Part shown: one piece after another, positions 36,836 through 50,600 of the stretch
Layout of the letters: each line of letters opens with the position of its first letter
Position numbering within the stretch: the stretch's first letter is position 1
NCBI RefSeq assembly: GCF_037038585.1
Contig: NC_092525.1
Coordinates: forward strand, 26,624,367 to 26,688,366
Direction: 5' to 3'
DNA: 64,000 nt
Source: Patagioenas fasciata
Lineage: Eukaryota > Chordata > Aves > Columbiformes > Columbidae
Made by a program: the position numbers and the translations under genes
The notes under the pieces: generated by a model
What the model was told of the DNA's origin: nothing
Databases searched by the model: none
What the model saw: only the letters and a program-made list of their open reading frames with translations

Positions 36836-39800
36836 TTTCAGTGCATGCTATAGACAGCAGAGATAAATCACAGGAAACCTAGATCAAAGTTGGTTTGTGA
36901 ATAAGTTTGTTTTTGTACTTAATGACTCAATATAAAACACACACAGAGAAAACTCTTCAGAGATTTAAAGCACACGGAAATGCCATAAAGAAACATCCCA
37001 TCCTGTGCAGCATTTCTGTACATCTGTAGAATCTCCCTATGCAGTGAGTAGGATGTCAGCACACAAAGAGGGGAATGAATTCAATCCATCAAGTTCTTAC
37101 CATGCACATTTACCAACATTAGACATTTCTCTGAATTACTAAAACTTCTTTTAAAGTAGAAAAAAGTATGTAATTCTCATCCTTTCCCCTTGAGGAGGTT
37201 AATTTAGTGATGCAATAGGTCAGCTGCAATTTAGTTCCCATTCAGACTAGGTCAACTGTATCTTAGTTCTGAGTCAGATATTTATTTATTCTTTCATTAA
37301 ATAACCATAAACTGCAGTAAGAGTTTACATCACCTGTTGTGGTCCTTTCTAGGTTCATTTTCTCTTCACACTCTGATGGCCCACTACATAAACCTCCACT
37401 TTCTTGGTCCTGCAGTTAACCTCCCAAAGGCTCTCTGGGTTCCTGGAGGTGATGCAGGCTCGAGAGGGTCCTGGTAAAAAAAACAGTGACCTTGAGTTCA
37501 GTGGAGCTGAAAGAGCATGACTCAAAGCAGGTTCTGCCCTGTATGTTCATTCATGATGATTTTTATTGCTCCTGTTTCCTCCTCTGTGCATAAGAAAAAA
37601 GTACATTCCTATGAGTAAGTGAAAGCACCAAAAAACAGTTTTTTAGGCAAGGAGCGACAGATCCTGACTGCCGTTCCTGTTGAAGCCAAGTGTTGGCAAC
37701 AGAGCTGGAGCCTGCTGCATTGGTGGGATTCTGGCCTCAGTGATAAAATGGGAGCTTTTTGCTGACAATTATGGGGCCAAGTTTTTACCCTGAATGACTG
37801 AATCCAAACATGTGCCTGATTTCAAGTGACTGAGAAGCCCTTTTGAGTACCCATCCCCATAGGACTTCCCACATACTTGTGACCAAGAACGAAGCCCAGT
37901 TCATGTAAACCTTTCCCCATGAGTCAGGGTTGAGTAAACAAAGATTTTCCATATTTTCTGCAATCATTCCATTGTTAATACACAGCATGCAACATTTGTT
38001 TCTTATTAACTTGTATTTTCATTTCTTTGCTCTTGTAATTCAGGTCTTTTTGACGCTTTTTTTTAAGCATTGCATTAACATGCCATCCTATAACCTCTGT
38101 ACAGCTTTCTCTGTGATTGTTGTAACAATTTGTACTATTCCAAAGCACAGGGATTAATTGTGTCTCTAGTTATTATCTTGTCCTTGTTTCTTTCAGACTA
38201 GTGGCCTCTGAATTTTTTTTTTCAAAACAGCTAGAAGGCTAAAAAGACATCACCTTCACAGTAGCATAAAGTAATGTTCTGTAGACATAACAATGGCTCT
38301 TTATTGCACCTGGCATAAACTACTTTAATTACCTTCATATTACTGGTGTTATTCAAAAACATTCATTTACGGTTGAGAGTGTCCATGGACATTTACTGAA
38401 AGTCTTTACAACACATAGCATTTTGTCCTAGTTTGCAGTGAAGTGTATAATAGCCTTTGTCTATTCAAAAATAGATTGATTTACACAAAGGAAGCTTCAG
38501 ATATTCATATAGTTTTGATTATCTTAATGTTATGATTGCTTTTGTTAGTCTAAATTGAATAAAAATTTACCAGTGTAACTCAGTAGTGCAATAGCAGTGT
38601 CACCATGAACATAATGCTACATCTAAATCTACGGTGTGGGGAGTGGGGCAGTGCATTTTTGCTCAAAATACGTGAAAAACCACACAGATATATATTATAT
38701 CATGTCGGCCACATAGTGTATTTTGCTTGAAAGCCAAAAGGATTTTTTTTATTTTCTGCAGGCCTGCTAGCTACAGTGGGGCTATGGCAGCATGGGAATA
38801 CACATCAGATGGGAGGACAGGAAGCCCAGGAATATGTTTCAAATGACTGGTTTCTTTTTTCTTTTCTCCCCTCTGTCTGTCTCAAGTGCTTCTGAAACAA
38901 TAATATTAATAGACTCGCACGGGGTACAAGAGAAACTGAAAAGATGATCAATTATCTGTTGCAGAATACTACACAGAGATAGAGCTGAGCTGGGACCTTA
39001 CTGGAGGTGATGCTGGGAGGGAAGAAAGCATCCTGGTTAGTACAGTCTCTGGTCAATTAAAAGACATCAACTGAGAAGACAGAAAGCAGTAGTAAAATGT
39101 GGAAAGCTGATACATTCTGACTTTTTGTGTAATTCACAGTAGAACTACAAAATGAATTTCTGTAATGATACTAGTGCAGTTAATTACTATATCCTCTACT
39201 AAGTTAGTTCTTTGGCACATTGTATTTTATAGGAGGCTTCTATTTATTGCTCTATTACCATAAATAGTGCAGGATTGGCTAATTCTACATTTCAATTATG
39301 ATAATCATATTTTAAATACATCATTCTTTCCACATCTCATTTAGCTCCCCACTACAAAACAAGGTGGTTCTCACTTTTAAGATTTCAAATCTATATAATG
39401 AATCTTCACAACAACGTGGAAAGTAATTCAATTAGTACATTATGGGGAGATGGAAATTCATATGTAAGTAGATATTCGCCTTTCATTTCTGTCTCATACA
39501 GTTAAAGGGTACATTGAAAGCTTCACAGGTTTTTCAATATGTTGGATAACTCTTATGTGCTACTGTTATGGTAATAACTGCTGTAATCTGAGACTATGCT
39601 TTTGTAAGTACTGAAGAAATGTGAATGCATTTGTTTCTAAACGAGAGAGAGTCTGTGACAAACACACACTGAATAGGAAAAGGAGGTAGAGAGACTAGGG
39701 GACTGGAAGAAAATATGCACAACAGTTTACCTGAATGACCTTGATATATCATCTTCTCTTTAACTGTATGTAGAGCTTTGGCCATTCATTCTGTTTTAGT

Positions 39801-41119
39801 TCTTGCTGATAATGCTACCTCAAAGAAAAAAGTTTGGGCAGAAATAACTAAATTTTGTCTGAAATAAAAAACAATTAAAAAGCGACTTAAGAGTTACATT
39901 ATAAAATCTCATGTGTCTCCTCTGCAAAGGAAAAAATTTGTACACCATTATGAATTTTTTATGTTTCTATCAAACATTGATAATAAAGGTTTTAATATTT
40001 ATTATTACCCTTGGCCAAACTCAGAGAGTTCCCCCTCCAGTAGGGTACACTCACAGAGGTACACATTGCCTTTGGGTACTGCTGATTGGGACAGTAAGCA
40101 CATTATGGATTTCCCTTCGGAATGTAGCACTCATACCCAGCTCTTCTTAATCTTCTTAATATTCAATTTTACACATTCCTCTGTAACCAGCTTTATCCTG
40201 AATTCTAATGATTTCTGGCTTTACACTGGGAGCTGTGTCTTTTAACAATCAATGTTATTAAAATGACCCTTGATAGCAAATGATGCTACAATGGGGATTT
40301 TCAAAGCTATGTACAAAAATGCAGTTCATTACCACTTTAATGTGGAAGTTTAATATCAGAACTTCTCTCTGCCTTGTTCAAAGCAATTTCTCTAGCTTTG
40401 AACAGCTACTTGGCAGACCACAGTGAGTATTGCAAGATTTCTGGTCTCTCTCCATGCTAGTCCAACAACTTGGAGCAAAAGAGGAAATATGGTGCTGGGG
40501 AATGGATAGCTGGTAGATTTGTGGTCACCAGTCTGAACACAGCTCAGGAAAAGACTGATTAAAGGGCTCCGTGATGCAAGGTGCTCTGTATTGGTTAGAT
40601 TTTTTTTTTTTTCATTGCATTGTTATAACTTCATGGGAGTTATTTAATGATCTTTTAACTAGTTTTATTGCCTACTGCATAAAAGAACCAGCTAACTGCT
40701 GGCAAAGATAAAATATGTTAGGAAATTCGTTTCACCTCACTTGCCCTTCTTTTGAACAAGTGAGTCTCTCCCAAGTTTCTATCATACAGCAAATATGCCC
40801 AATACTATAGCCAGTAGATGATACATCACCTTGCCACCAGCATTTGAACAGAGCACTGGTTTCTAGAAGAAGCCTGGCTGGGACTCGGGGAAGGCACCAG
40901 GCTGCAGTGCCAGCACTGCATGCATCCCACTGACCAAAAGTGTGAGAGGCAGGTCTATGGTTCACCCGCTTCTCACTAAGGAAGGGAAAACATGTTGGTT
41001 TGAGGGTTTTCTTTAATTTATTTTTAAAGCTGAAATCAAATTGCAGAAAGAAAAAGGTGTTTTGAGATAGGAAGAGGAAATAAACAAAATGAAAGTGCAC
41101 AAGGAAAGTTTTCGTGTGT
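36836..41119. other. Non-coding stretch before the LTR
   Basis: No gene recognised. Bases 37650-37800 have the flavour of a very old dispersed repeat but cannot be classified. The L2-like relic at 39397-39455 is listed separately. A T-run lies at 40601-40612. Bases 40860-40960 are slightly G+C-richer. Short frames overlap on both strands and match no family. Confidence 0.55.
39397..39455 (+). repeat. Possible L2-type LINE 3' end relic
   Basis: The wording 'aatcttcacaacaacgtgg...' followed by 'tatggggagatggaaa' matches, with changes, the well-known 3' region of L2 LINEs (a 'cctcacaacaaccctatgaggta' phrase and, further on, a 'ccccattttacagatgaggaaa' phrase). The two phrases are in the right order and at roughly the right distance. 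The match is short and diverged, so a chance resemblance cannot be excluded. Confidence 0.3.
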
Positions 41120-41124
41120 CTGTC
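41120..41124. repeat. Left target-site duplication of the solo LTR
   Basis: CTGTC lies directly before the LTR's first TG and is repeated exactly at 41681-41685. A 5-bp duplication is the usual length for ERVL-type (class III) integrases. Confidence 0.85.
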
Positions 41125-41680
41125 TGTGCTGGTTTTGGCAGGGATAAAGTTAATTTTCTTCACCGTAGCTGGTACAGGACTGTGTTTCAGACTTGTGCTG
41201 GAAACAGGATTGATAGCACACGGATGTTTTAGTTACTGCTGAGCAGCATTTACACCACCACACCAGTGAGCAGGCTCGGGGTGCACAAGAAGCTGGGAGG
41301 GAACACAGCTGGGGCAGGTGACCCCAACTGACCAAAGGGATGTTCCAGACCTTATGACGTCCTGCTCAGTATGTAAAGCTGGGGAAGAAGGAAGGGAGGA
41401 CATTTGGAGGGATGGTATTTGTCTCCTGAAGTAACCATTACACGTGATGGAGCCCTGCTGTACTGGAGATAGCTGAAGATCTGCCTGCCCATGCGAAATG
41501 GTGCATTAATCCCTCAATTTGCTTTGTTTGTGCTTTTGCTTCACCTGTTAAACTACCTTTATCTCAACCCTATGAGTTTTCTCACTCTTATTCTTCTGAT
41601 TCTCTCCCCTATCCTGCCATGGGGAGAATAAGTGAGTGGCTGTGTGGGGCTTAATTGCCAGCTGGAGTTAAACCATGACA
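41125..41680 (+). mobile_element. Solo LTR of an avian endogenous retrovirus
   Basis: A 556-bp LTR begins TGTGCTGG and ends CATGACA, with near-complementary TGT...ACA termini, and is flanked by CTGTC on both sides. From memory it belongs to an LTR family abundant in neoavian genomes. In order it holds a U3 region with a cAMP-response-type TGACGTC at 41355-41361, a degenerate TATA box (TATGTAAA) at 41370-41377, a decayed polyadenylation signal (GTTAAA) at 41547-41552, and a CT-rich U5. No gag, pol or env is present on either side, so recombination between two LTRs has removed the interior. Compared with my memory of the family, a segment of about 30 bases seems to be missing near 41255, and many former CpGs are now TpG or CpA, as expected of an old methylated copy. 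Transcription runs on the plus strand. It cannot make virus or protein; it could serve as a promoter or enhancer. ERVL class is inferred from the 5-bp duplication. Confidence 0.9.
41370..41377 (+). promoter_or_regulatory. Degenerate TATA box of the LTR
   Basis: TATGTAAA lies about nine bases downstream of the TGACGTC element, at the place where this LTR family has its TATA box. One change from a canonical TATAAA core makes it weak. It marks the U3/R border about 25-30 bases further on. Confidence 0.5.
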
Positions 41681-41685
41681 CTGTC
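41681..41685. repeat. Right target-site duplication of the solo LTR
   Basis: CTGTC is identical to 41120-41124. Intact duplications at both ends show that this is an original insertion site and that the solo LTR arose by LTR-LTR recombination in place. Confidence 0.85.
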
Positions 41686-42193
41686 AGACTACTTTTTTTT
41701 TTGTGGGTTGTTTTAAAAGAGAAAAAAAGGTGTAACGGAAAAGATTAGCAGCTGCTGTGCAGGTAACTATTATTTAGAAGCCTGATACCAATAAAAACAC
41801 TGTTCAGAATAAGCAGAAAGGGTACTTCGCAATATAAAATGGAGTAGGGTAAATATAAACCTCTGAAAATCAAATAAGGAAACCCTGAAACTCCTTACCC
41901 TCCCTTCAGTTTCAGCTCTAATTTGTTCCATCCTGAAACAAAGTTCAAATATTTAAAAAGTATAATATAAAACAGAAATCCCAGGCATCCCGTATTCAAC
42001 AGCAGTTTCCTTTTCTCCTAAATGTCATGAAAGGAAAGCCTAAGAAATCAAAAGATTGTTTCAAAAACAAAGGAAAAGAATTCTCATACCAGAAGAACAT
42101 GGTGCCTGCTCAGTGTGAAAAACATTTCCCCTTTGACTTGTTTCCATTATTGAGAGTAAATAACCAAATTAATCCTGGTGGTAGATTTAAAAT

Positions 42194-42240
42194 AAGGCAA
42201 CACTTCAACTGAGGTAAAAAAAAAAAGGCAACACTTCACT
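42194..42240. repeat. Imperfect 31-bp duplication with poly-A spacer
   Basis: The word AAGGCAACACTTCA occurs at 42194 and again at 42225, separated by a run of A. Slippage or a small duplication is likely. Confidence 0.8.
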
Positions 42241-44087
42241 CAAAAAGAGGACAAATATCACAATACTTAACAGGACTAAACAATCCCCAAGTAGAATTTG
42301 TGAGCTTGCAGTAGCATTTAGGTAGAAACAGATGTAACTGGGTGATGGCACGAATATCCTTAACATGGAATTGTATCACAAAGGCATGCTTTGAAAGAAA
42401 CGTGAACTCTACAAATAAAACTTCCAGCATAAAGCAGTAAGAGAAGTTTTCCTACACAATTTAACTATACTTCTCCTTTTGTGCTTATGCAGCTGGATGC
42501 TGCTAGCAATGTTGTGATCTTCTGCAGGTTTTTTTCTTCTTTGTCTCAATGACCAGGCAGGACACTGCTCTGGAGATGGACAAGGTTTCTGTGACAGAGG
42601 AGAGGACTGTTATCATCATCTCTTTATGTCAGAAAGACAGGCCACAACAGAAGGCAAAATGATGATGTCGTATTTAAAGTAACTTGATGGTGTTGCACTA
42701 TCCTAAAGTAACATAATTACATCATAGATCAATGCCATTATATTCTACCCCACCTCCCAAGCAGGTTTCCACTCTGCAAACAGCCAGCTTATTTAAGCAA
42801 ACACACAGGTTTGATCATCACATGTTCCCACCTTTGCCTGTGCCCATGTTTCTGAATGCTCAGCCTCAGGGGTCCAGGGTCTGCTTTGAAGAAAAGCAGC
42901 GTGTGCACTCCCAAGAGGGGGCTAGAAGTTCTCTGGACGTGAACTGGAAGATGAGGGGCTAACCTGCCTAGGGCAGCAGCAGCCTGAGCTTCTCAGCTTC
43001 TCCCAGCCCCTGTGGTGATGACTGAAGTTGGAGGAGTTTTTAGGACATTTGTCTTTCAGCAGATGTTCAACATATCACAAAATGGAAATCTTGGTCTCAT
43101 CAGTTAAAGGGCTACATCCTAAAAGATAGATTTGAGGTCATGTCCTGAACAATGAGAAGGGCCTGTAAGCCATTTTAAAATTAAATTCACTGTAGTGGCT
43201 TAATGATCTGTAAAGCAAGTCTGGAGGACATTAATACTTCCCCATAACACTCAAAACAGCATAACTTCATGGATGTAAAACTCATTTATACCAGTGTGAC
43301 ATTTCTCAGTCACTCAGCTCTTCACCTAAGAATATTTGCAGTTTAAGAACTCCCTACCAACTTTTTCTCTAATTATAGTTTTACTTAAACAGGGACGAGT
43401 TTTCCTTCAGATACACGTTCTGGAAAAAAATGTGACAATTAAGCTAAAATGTCATTGTTGAATAAAACCTGACATTCCTGATCATTTGGAGCTCTCTGTA
43501 GAGAACGAGCATTGCTCAGTATAAAAGACAGTATTCTCACGTTTCTTCAGGCTCACCTGGAATAATCCCTCATCATTCCTTTTGCAATCCCTCTCTGAAA
43601 AGGAAAAACTGACTGGCAAGTGTCTTAAATACTAGGATGCTTACCAGTCCAGGGCTTCATTAATCAAATTCAAGCTTCAGTATACCCTCTAGACATTAGC
43701 TCCCTGGTTGAAGAAATTGATATCATTTTTAATGTTCAGAAAATTATAAAGAGGGGTGTGTTTACTGCCACTTCATATGACTGCAGCATGGTTGATTTAC
43801 AGCCATTATAAAAATTTAAAAATACCTGTCATTGCCTCATTGATCAGTATTGAAATCCATGGAAATAAGACAGAATGTGGACATCAGCATTTATTATCCT
43901 ATAAAAACAGGTTTGTTCATCTGTTCATTCTTAGGGAAAATGTCAGGGCACATAAGATTGTGCTCTAGTAGGGACTACTAATGAAAAATATTCAATAATC
44001 AGCAATGACTTATGGAGCAGAAAAAACTGAGTGAACTTCACATCTCTAAACCGGTAAGGAAGAACTCATCATATATATTGATTGTCC

Positions 44088-44112
44088 TTTTTTTTAAAAA
44101 AAAAAAAAAAAA
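44088..44112. repeat. T8A17 homopolymer junction
   Basis: A run of eight T followed by seventeen A. It is low complexity and likely to be length-variable. Confidence 0.9.
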
Positions 44113-47100
44113 TCTAACCTCATTTACGCAGTTTAATCTAGAAAATATGTGTAGAAAGTATGTGTAAAATAAAAAAAGATATGAAAAATTATCTTCTTGG
44201 AAATCTGGATGCAAGCCCACAATTCAGCAGTTAATAACACTGATGAAATAATTTTGTGTAAAGAATGACGTAAAGATCATGAAAAAAAAAAATCTACATT
44301 TCATCTAAGATTACTTAAAGGTTTACTTGAGGCCATATTGCATTTCTTGTTGTCCTGATTAACAAATCATCACTGCACAAGGCAACACAGGTGGTCAGTC
44401 CCCTTGGGCTCACATCAAAGGGGCCACCATGAAGCTTTAGATGTTATACAAAAGCAACCTGAAACTTGTCTCTCACTGTTTGTCCCAGCTATTGTATTGC
44501 ACAGGGTCATCTTTAAAGGACTGTCTAGTTTACAAAAAAAACTTCTTGCAAAAGATGGTTTTAAAAAACCGTTTCATAATTGTTGACTATTTCCTGAATG
44601 GTCTATTTTCAGAATACTGACATCATGAATTATGCCATTCTAGAACTCTACTTTTACCTGAAGCAATGTTTACTGACCCTAAACACAAGGAGAAATGGGG
44701 CTTTGCTAAGCGATAGCTGTATGTCTGTAGCCATCTCTGTAACAGACATCAGCCACTGTGTTTCTAAAAATTTTTAAAAATAGTAACAATGAGAAAAGTT
44801 AAAAAAAAGTGGATTTCAGAACAACCCACCTTTCTCATAGCTCTTACGAGAAATTCCAGAATATATTATTGTAAAGCAGAAAAAAAAGAAAAAAGAAAAA
44901 AAAATCAGTTGTATTCTTTAGATAAAGGAAGTTTTATTAAATTTAGTTTTGAGTTTTATTCTGGAATTTAAAAATACGTCAGTGTTTTTTAGAAGAGGCG
45001 TTCTCAGAAACACTGCACATGAAATAATGTGTCAGTGTATATCCTACACTCATTAAGGTTTTTTTCTGTGTGGGGTTTTTTTTCTGTTAGCACTTTGAAG
45101 ACTCTACAACATTGGTCCTTAGTATATGCGAGTTGCTTGAAAACATCAAAGTCTTATGAAGTCTCCAGTTATTCCGTCAGTACCAACAGGATGTTTATAA
45201 ACCATGATTCATTTTGGGTATACCAAGAAGAGAACACAGACTCACAGTTCTCAGTAATAAACAAAGCCAACAACACTTTTTAGCTATGGAAAACTGATTA
45301 AAGAGTTATGGGCAAGCTGTCATAGGAAGGAAAACCCAACAGGGCTTCCCACTTTCAACAGACAGGCAGGAAGCTGACAGCAGAACACTTTCTGAGTTTC
45401 TAACTTTATTTTATGCGTGATAAAATGGTCTGATAAACTCTCTAGAGGGAATTTACTAAAACCCATAACTATTCATACAGCATTGAGGAATTTTTTCAGC
45501 AAATATGCATTCATGAAATGTGGGTGTCAGCAAAAACTTATTCAATATTTCCAAAGTTACAAATAGTTTAATCTTAAAATAACTGAGGGCTAAAACACTA
45601 AAACTGAAAAGGCAGCAGTTCCTGTCTGGATGGTAGAAGCCCAAAGGTGAGGGCATATCTCCGCAGCAAGCAGTGGGTTTGAGCTCCTCTGCTGCTCAAG
45701 GTGCCCTCGATCCACATGTCCCGTCTACTCAGAATGTATTTAAGACAGGAAGCTAAAGGAAAGCTTCACCGTCTCTTGAAACGTGCAAAACATTGAAATG
45801 TTTAGTGGTCCTACAGTTCACGTTATCTCTTGGGAAGTAAACTCCAACTGAGCTGAGACATTTTAGATAAGGGGAGAATCTGACCACTGTTTTTAATTTC
45901 CTGATGACATGCTAACGTTACAAATTGTAGACTTTAAGATCGATGGTTAAACATCAGTGCAATGCAGCCCAACACACATCCTTTCATTTTCAGGTCACTT
46001 AAGCTTACTGGGGTTTTATATGTGTGTGTTTAATTATTTATTTATTTATATTTAGGAAAATGTTTGGTGAGGGAAAATTGACAAAGAAATAAACAAACAA
46101 AAAACTTTCCTTATGAAAGACCAAAATGAAATTTCCCAGTTTCCAAGTTTGTTTCTAAGGGACTGTGTATGGGAGAAAGTTTGCAACTCTGGGAGAAGGG
46201 CACTGCAACACTAGTCCAAAGTCTACTAATGAAGTCATTGATTTCTGACAAAATTCTGCCCTATGTAAGCATGAACAGCTTACAAATATGTTTTCCCTGT
46301 AGCTTTAAGAATTGACATCTGTAACTTACACAACAGATGCGGCACATTCCTGCGGAAAAACCCCATGTATAAATGTGAACTGCAGCTTCTGACTCCCTAA
46401 CTAATATTACATCACCCCTACACTGCAAAATACAGTAAATATATAAGTAGGGTTGTGGAAAATATATGTAATTTATATTATTGAGCTTGTGTTTTGTAGT
46501 AAAAAATCATTTCATACTGCACATTGCAAGATTTTATAATTTCAGTACTCTGAAATCTCTTATTTGATCAAAGAGCTTCCGCTTTATGAAAAGTCCATCT
46601 ACTTCCATTCAAATCAATAGACTTTTTTAATATATTGCTGCTAGGGAAGTGACCATCTCTAGACAGAAAATGACTAATTTAAGAATCATGTTGGAATCAA
46701 GGGTAAATCAAGGTAGAGCAGTAAAAAAGCCTGAAAGAATTTTACTCAACCAAATGTCTGTGTGCGGTCAATGCTTACAAATGAAACAGCAGAAAAGTTC
46801 TTACATTTACTGTATTTCCTGGAGCACTTAAATTGACCTCTTAGGAGGGTAAACATTGTGTCTATCCAGTTGACTATGTAGTCAATACCAACCGGAGCAA
46901 AGGGGTTTTTTCCAACCTAGGAAAGTAACCCCTCAGTGAGACTAATTAATTTACCCGAAAACATCCAGGATATTGATCTGAGATTTGAAAACACTGTTGA
47001 TGTACAGTAGTCAGCTACATATGAATGGGAACCATTTTTAAGGGAACTTTAAAGAAGTGGGGCAAATAGTACTTTACAGTCTTTCACTGTTATGCAAGGT

Positions 47101-47600
47101 AGTTCAACTAAAAGTGGAGAATCTAAGAATTTTTCAAACAATTTCAGCTTTACGATTCCTCAGAAAAAAAAATAGGTTTTTCTACAAATCTTAATTAAAT
47201 TGATTTTTAAGACATTTACTGAAGATTTTGTTATATAGTAAGGAAACATAAAACCTTCTGAACTATCTTGTTTCTCACTCGGATCAGCACAGTGTGTCAG
47301 TGTTAAGTGCAGAAGTTCGGTGTGTTATATCCTAGAGGTGCGATGGCCCTACACTGAATGAATATGCTTAAAGCATCAATGTGTGACAGTTCCAACAGCC
47401 AAAGTCATCTTTCCTAATTAAGTCTTTCCAAATGCTCGAGTTATGTTCTGCCCTTAGACACATAAGCAACAAGCATCTGTTTAAATCACTAGCGATAAAA
47501 CATTTCTTGCCACATCAAAAAGTATTGATGTCATTAAGACACAGAATTCAGCTTTTTGCAGAGGATGTGATTAATCCTGGGAGCAAACTCCTTAAGGAAG

Positions 47601-50600
47601 AGACTGTGAAGCATCTGCAAACACACTGATGTCTCTCCACATTAGCGTAGTTGCTGAGTTTAGTGTAGGATTTGGGATGAGGTTCAGCCCCAGGGCCTGT
47701 GCAACAGGGACATCAGGCTGGGCCAGCCCAGCACCCCTTTGGGCATAAGCTCAGTGGATCTGTGCATCACCCTCAGCTCCCTGGCCTGGGACAGAACTAG
47801 GTCCTCATCCAACGCGGACATTGCAGCTGCTCTAGAATTCTTCACTGGAAGCTGCAGGGCTTCCGGCCAACATGTGATCTTTGCATGTAAAGTCTGCCCC
47901 ATGACATAGACAGTCCCAAATCTCCATGAAAGATTCTTCAAGGCAAAAATCACAACAGCCCCACAAAGGTAAATAATGGAGAGAATTCAAAGATGACATG
48001 GCAACTGGAAGCCAGACAGACATTATGGACTTTGTCCTTATGATGGTGGTTGGGCAGAGGGGGTCAGCCAGGAAAGCGAGAGATAAAGAGCACTGGGTTT
48101 GCAGTTGCTGACACTGGCAGTACTTTGCAGTGGATGTGAAATCATATGCACTTCTAAGGACATGACAGTTCACTTTTTTCAAGCAATAAAACATCTAAAC
48201 AGAATTAATTTTGAGAATATGGTTAAGGAAGCCCTTTTGTCAAATGCAGCCTGAATGCATTTGTATTTGTGTTGGAATTTCCTGTTAAATCATAGGGGTT
48301 TTTAATGGAAATGCTGACAGAACCTAAACCATTGCAGTGTGGAGAAACGAATAACAATATATGTATTCTTCTTGCTAATAAAGTTTTATAGCCCTGAAAT
48401 TCAGTGTAGGAATAGTGTATTGATTCTAGAGAGAATTTTTGAAAGAAAGGCTTCATGGTGCTTTTCTCATTCCATGATGCGAAAAACAAATTGTTCCAGG
48501 ATTTGAATTTATTAGCAGGCTTTTAAAGATACCTTTAGATTTTTTCCCCTAAGTTTGTTGTTGTTGTTGTTGTTCTTTCTGCTTATGACAGTACTAAATA
48601 CATAAGCACAATTTCAAAAGGATTTAATGTCTTTTTCTGACTTGAGAAGGAACAAAATATCCAATTTTTTATTCATTTAACTAGAATCATTGCTCACATC
48701 TCAAGTTCATCTTTTTCTTTGATTTTACACCACATTTCCCAAAAGGTTTTCCCATTAATATTAACAGATTTATGAATCTCATTAGTCTGATTTATGTATT
48801 TTCAATATATTTAAGGCTATGTCAATATTAAGTTATTTGTCCCTTGTGAGCACCTTCTACAGAGTTTGGATTAGAAATATTTTTAAACATACACTGAGAA
48901 GGAGCACTTCAGGCCCAGAGGTAACAGACTTATATAACTAAACTGCTTCTCTAATTGTTTTCTTGAATTAATCTGCTTAAACAACAACAACAAAAATATT
49001 CTCCAGCAATGGGACAAAAACTTTTAAGATAATCAAATCATTGTGAGAGAATATCATAACCATTTCTTTTAAGGACATACATGATGCTGTAAAGACACCA
49101 CACTAAAGGACATACTGTGTCCATTACTTCCACAGAGTTTGAAGTCGCTCTCCAGTTTTCAGAAGGCCATGATAGCCTTGCCTGAACCCTTACGCTGGGC
49201 TGGTCAGCTTGACCCCACATGGCCCCACAGCTCTCCTGCTGCCAGTTTAATTCCCAGTCTTGAAGAAACAAAAGTAACCTGCACAGGCTGGAGGAGACAG
49301 CTAAACCTGTAGCGTAATGCTTCCCCTCTATGTATTCAGGCACGAGAATACAATTTTGTAAATCTGATTTTTTTTTAAATAGGCCTCATTCTCATCATGA
49401 ATTTCAGATACACATTCCAGTAGAGTAAGTTAGAACTTGGCCTGTCTTTATGAATATTGGTCAGAACTTGTTTACATAAAACAAGTGCTGTATATTGATA
49501 CATTATTGATTTTCATATAGTCATATTGCAAAGTTAGCATGAATTCCCAGATAAACTTTCTTAAATGGGTCCTAATGACTAGGCTACACAAGGAAACATA
49601 AAAGCTTATTTCTCAGGCAAAGGAATCCATGGTATATAAATGGAACAGTTTATTTTTCTTTGCAGAAGATCTGCATAACACTGGAACTGATTGTTTTGCT
49701 AATTACTGTGTTTGCCTCTTCTCTATTACTGTGTCAATAATAAAGACTGAGTTGGTGTCGAAGCATTTCGATATATTTGACATTTTTAACAAAATCTGGA
49801 TCTACAATATTATTCTTGTAAACCTTTCTATGTATGTACTGAAAATTATCAGAAAATATGTTCAAAGTAACTCCCATGTACAGTGCCAATCAATGCTTGC
49901 GAAAGAAAATCCCTCCATGGACACACGCTAGTGAGTCTAACAGTGATTAATGCAAATTGTTTATTAGAGCAATGCATGGACATCATTTAATCTCTTGTTA
50001 GCTGAGTTGCAGCTTTGTACTTCTGCTTTCCACTCCAAACTCTCACTGACTGGCCTCTCCAATTTCCAGGGATTAACAAAGAGAATTTCTTCCAGAAGTA
50101 CCTGTTTGTTCTTGGATGTTGAAACAAAGACAGTACCAAAATTTGTCCCAGTACTGATTTTTTCTTAACGTTTTTGTTTAGCTTTTTGTGATAGAAAATA
50201 TGATTTCATCTGTTCCTCTGGCTCCATCATCATACACCAGACTTGCAGATTTTAATCACAGAGGAGATCTGTTTTCTACTGTCTGGACTCCAAACATGTC
50301 AAGAGAAAATAGTTCCTTTGCCTGCACTTCACATTTATTCTGATAAACTTAGAGACATTTCCAAAATTCATTATAAAACAAAATTATGAGAATCCATGAA
50401 TTATAAATTCCATATTGCTATTAGGCAGAGCTAGAAAAGACCTTACCCATTCCTTGAATGACAAAATTTATTTTTAAAATAGAGTATAAATATATCTTAT
50501 TAGAATAATTAAAGAAAAAAAAAAAACACAACACACAGAACAACAAAAAAACATCAGTCAGGAAAAGTACCCGCTAATTTTTGAAAGTTCAAATAGAAAC

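Larger units (their letters stand above)
41686..47600. other. Non-coding stretch after the LTR
   Basis: No gene recognised. A T-run (41693-41702) follows the LTR. A 31-bp imperfect duplication with a poly-A spacer lies at 42194-42240. The G+C-richer patch 42755-43010 includes a weak CTCF-like word and is unclassified. T8A17 at 44088-44112 and an A-rich tract at 44876-44904 are low complexity. Bases 45890-45970 resemble a conserved element. TGTG and (ATTT)n words lie at 46017-46060. Confidence 0.55.

Noticed and set aside
42910..42925. CTCF-like word CCAAGAGGGGGC
   Set aside because: Two core positions differ from the consensus; too weak compared with the site at 3754.
46895..46920. Phrase resembling the CR1 3' end (TTTTTTCCAACCTAGG)
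   Set aside because: The upstream CR1 phrases and the tandem tail are missing; the match is too short.
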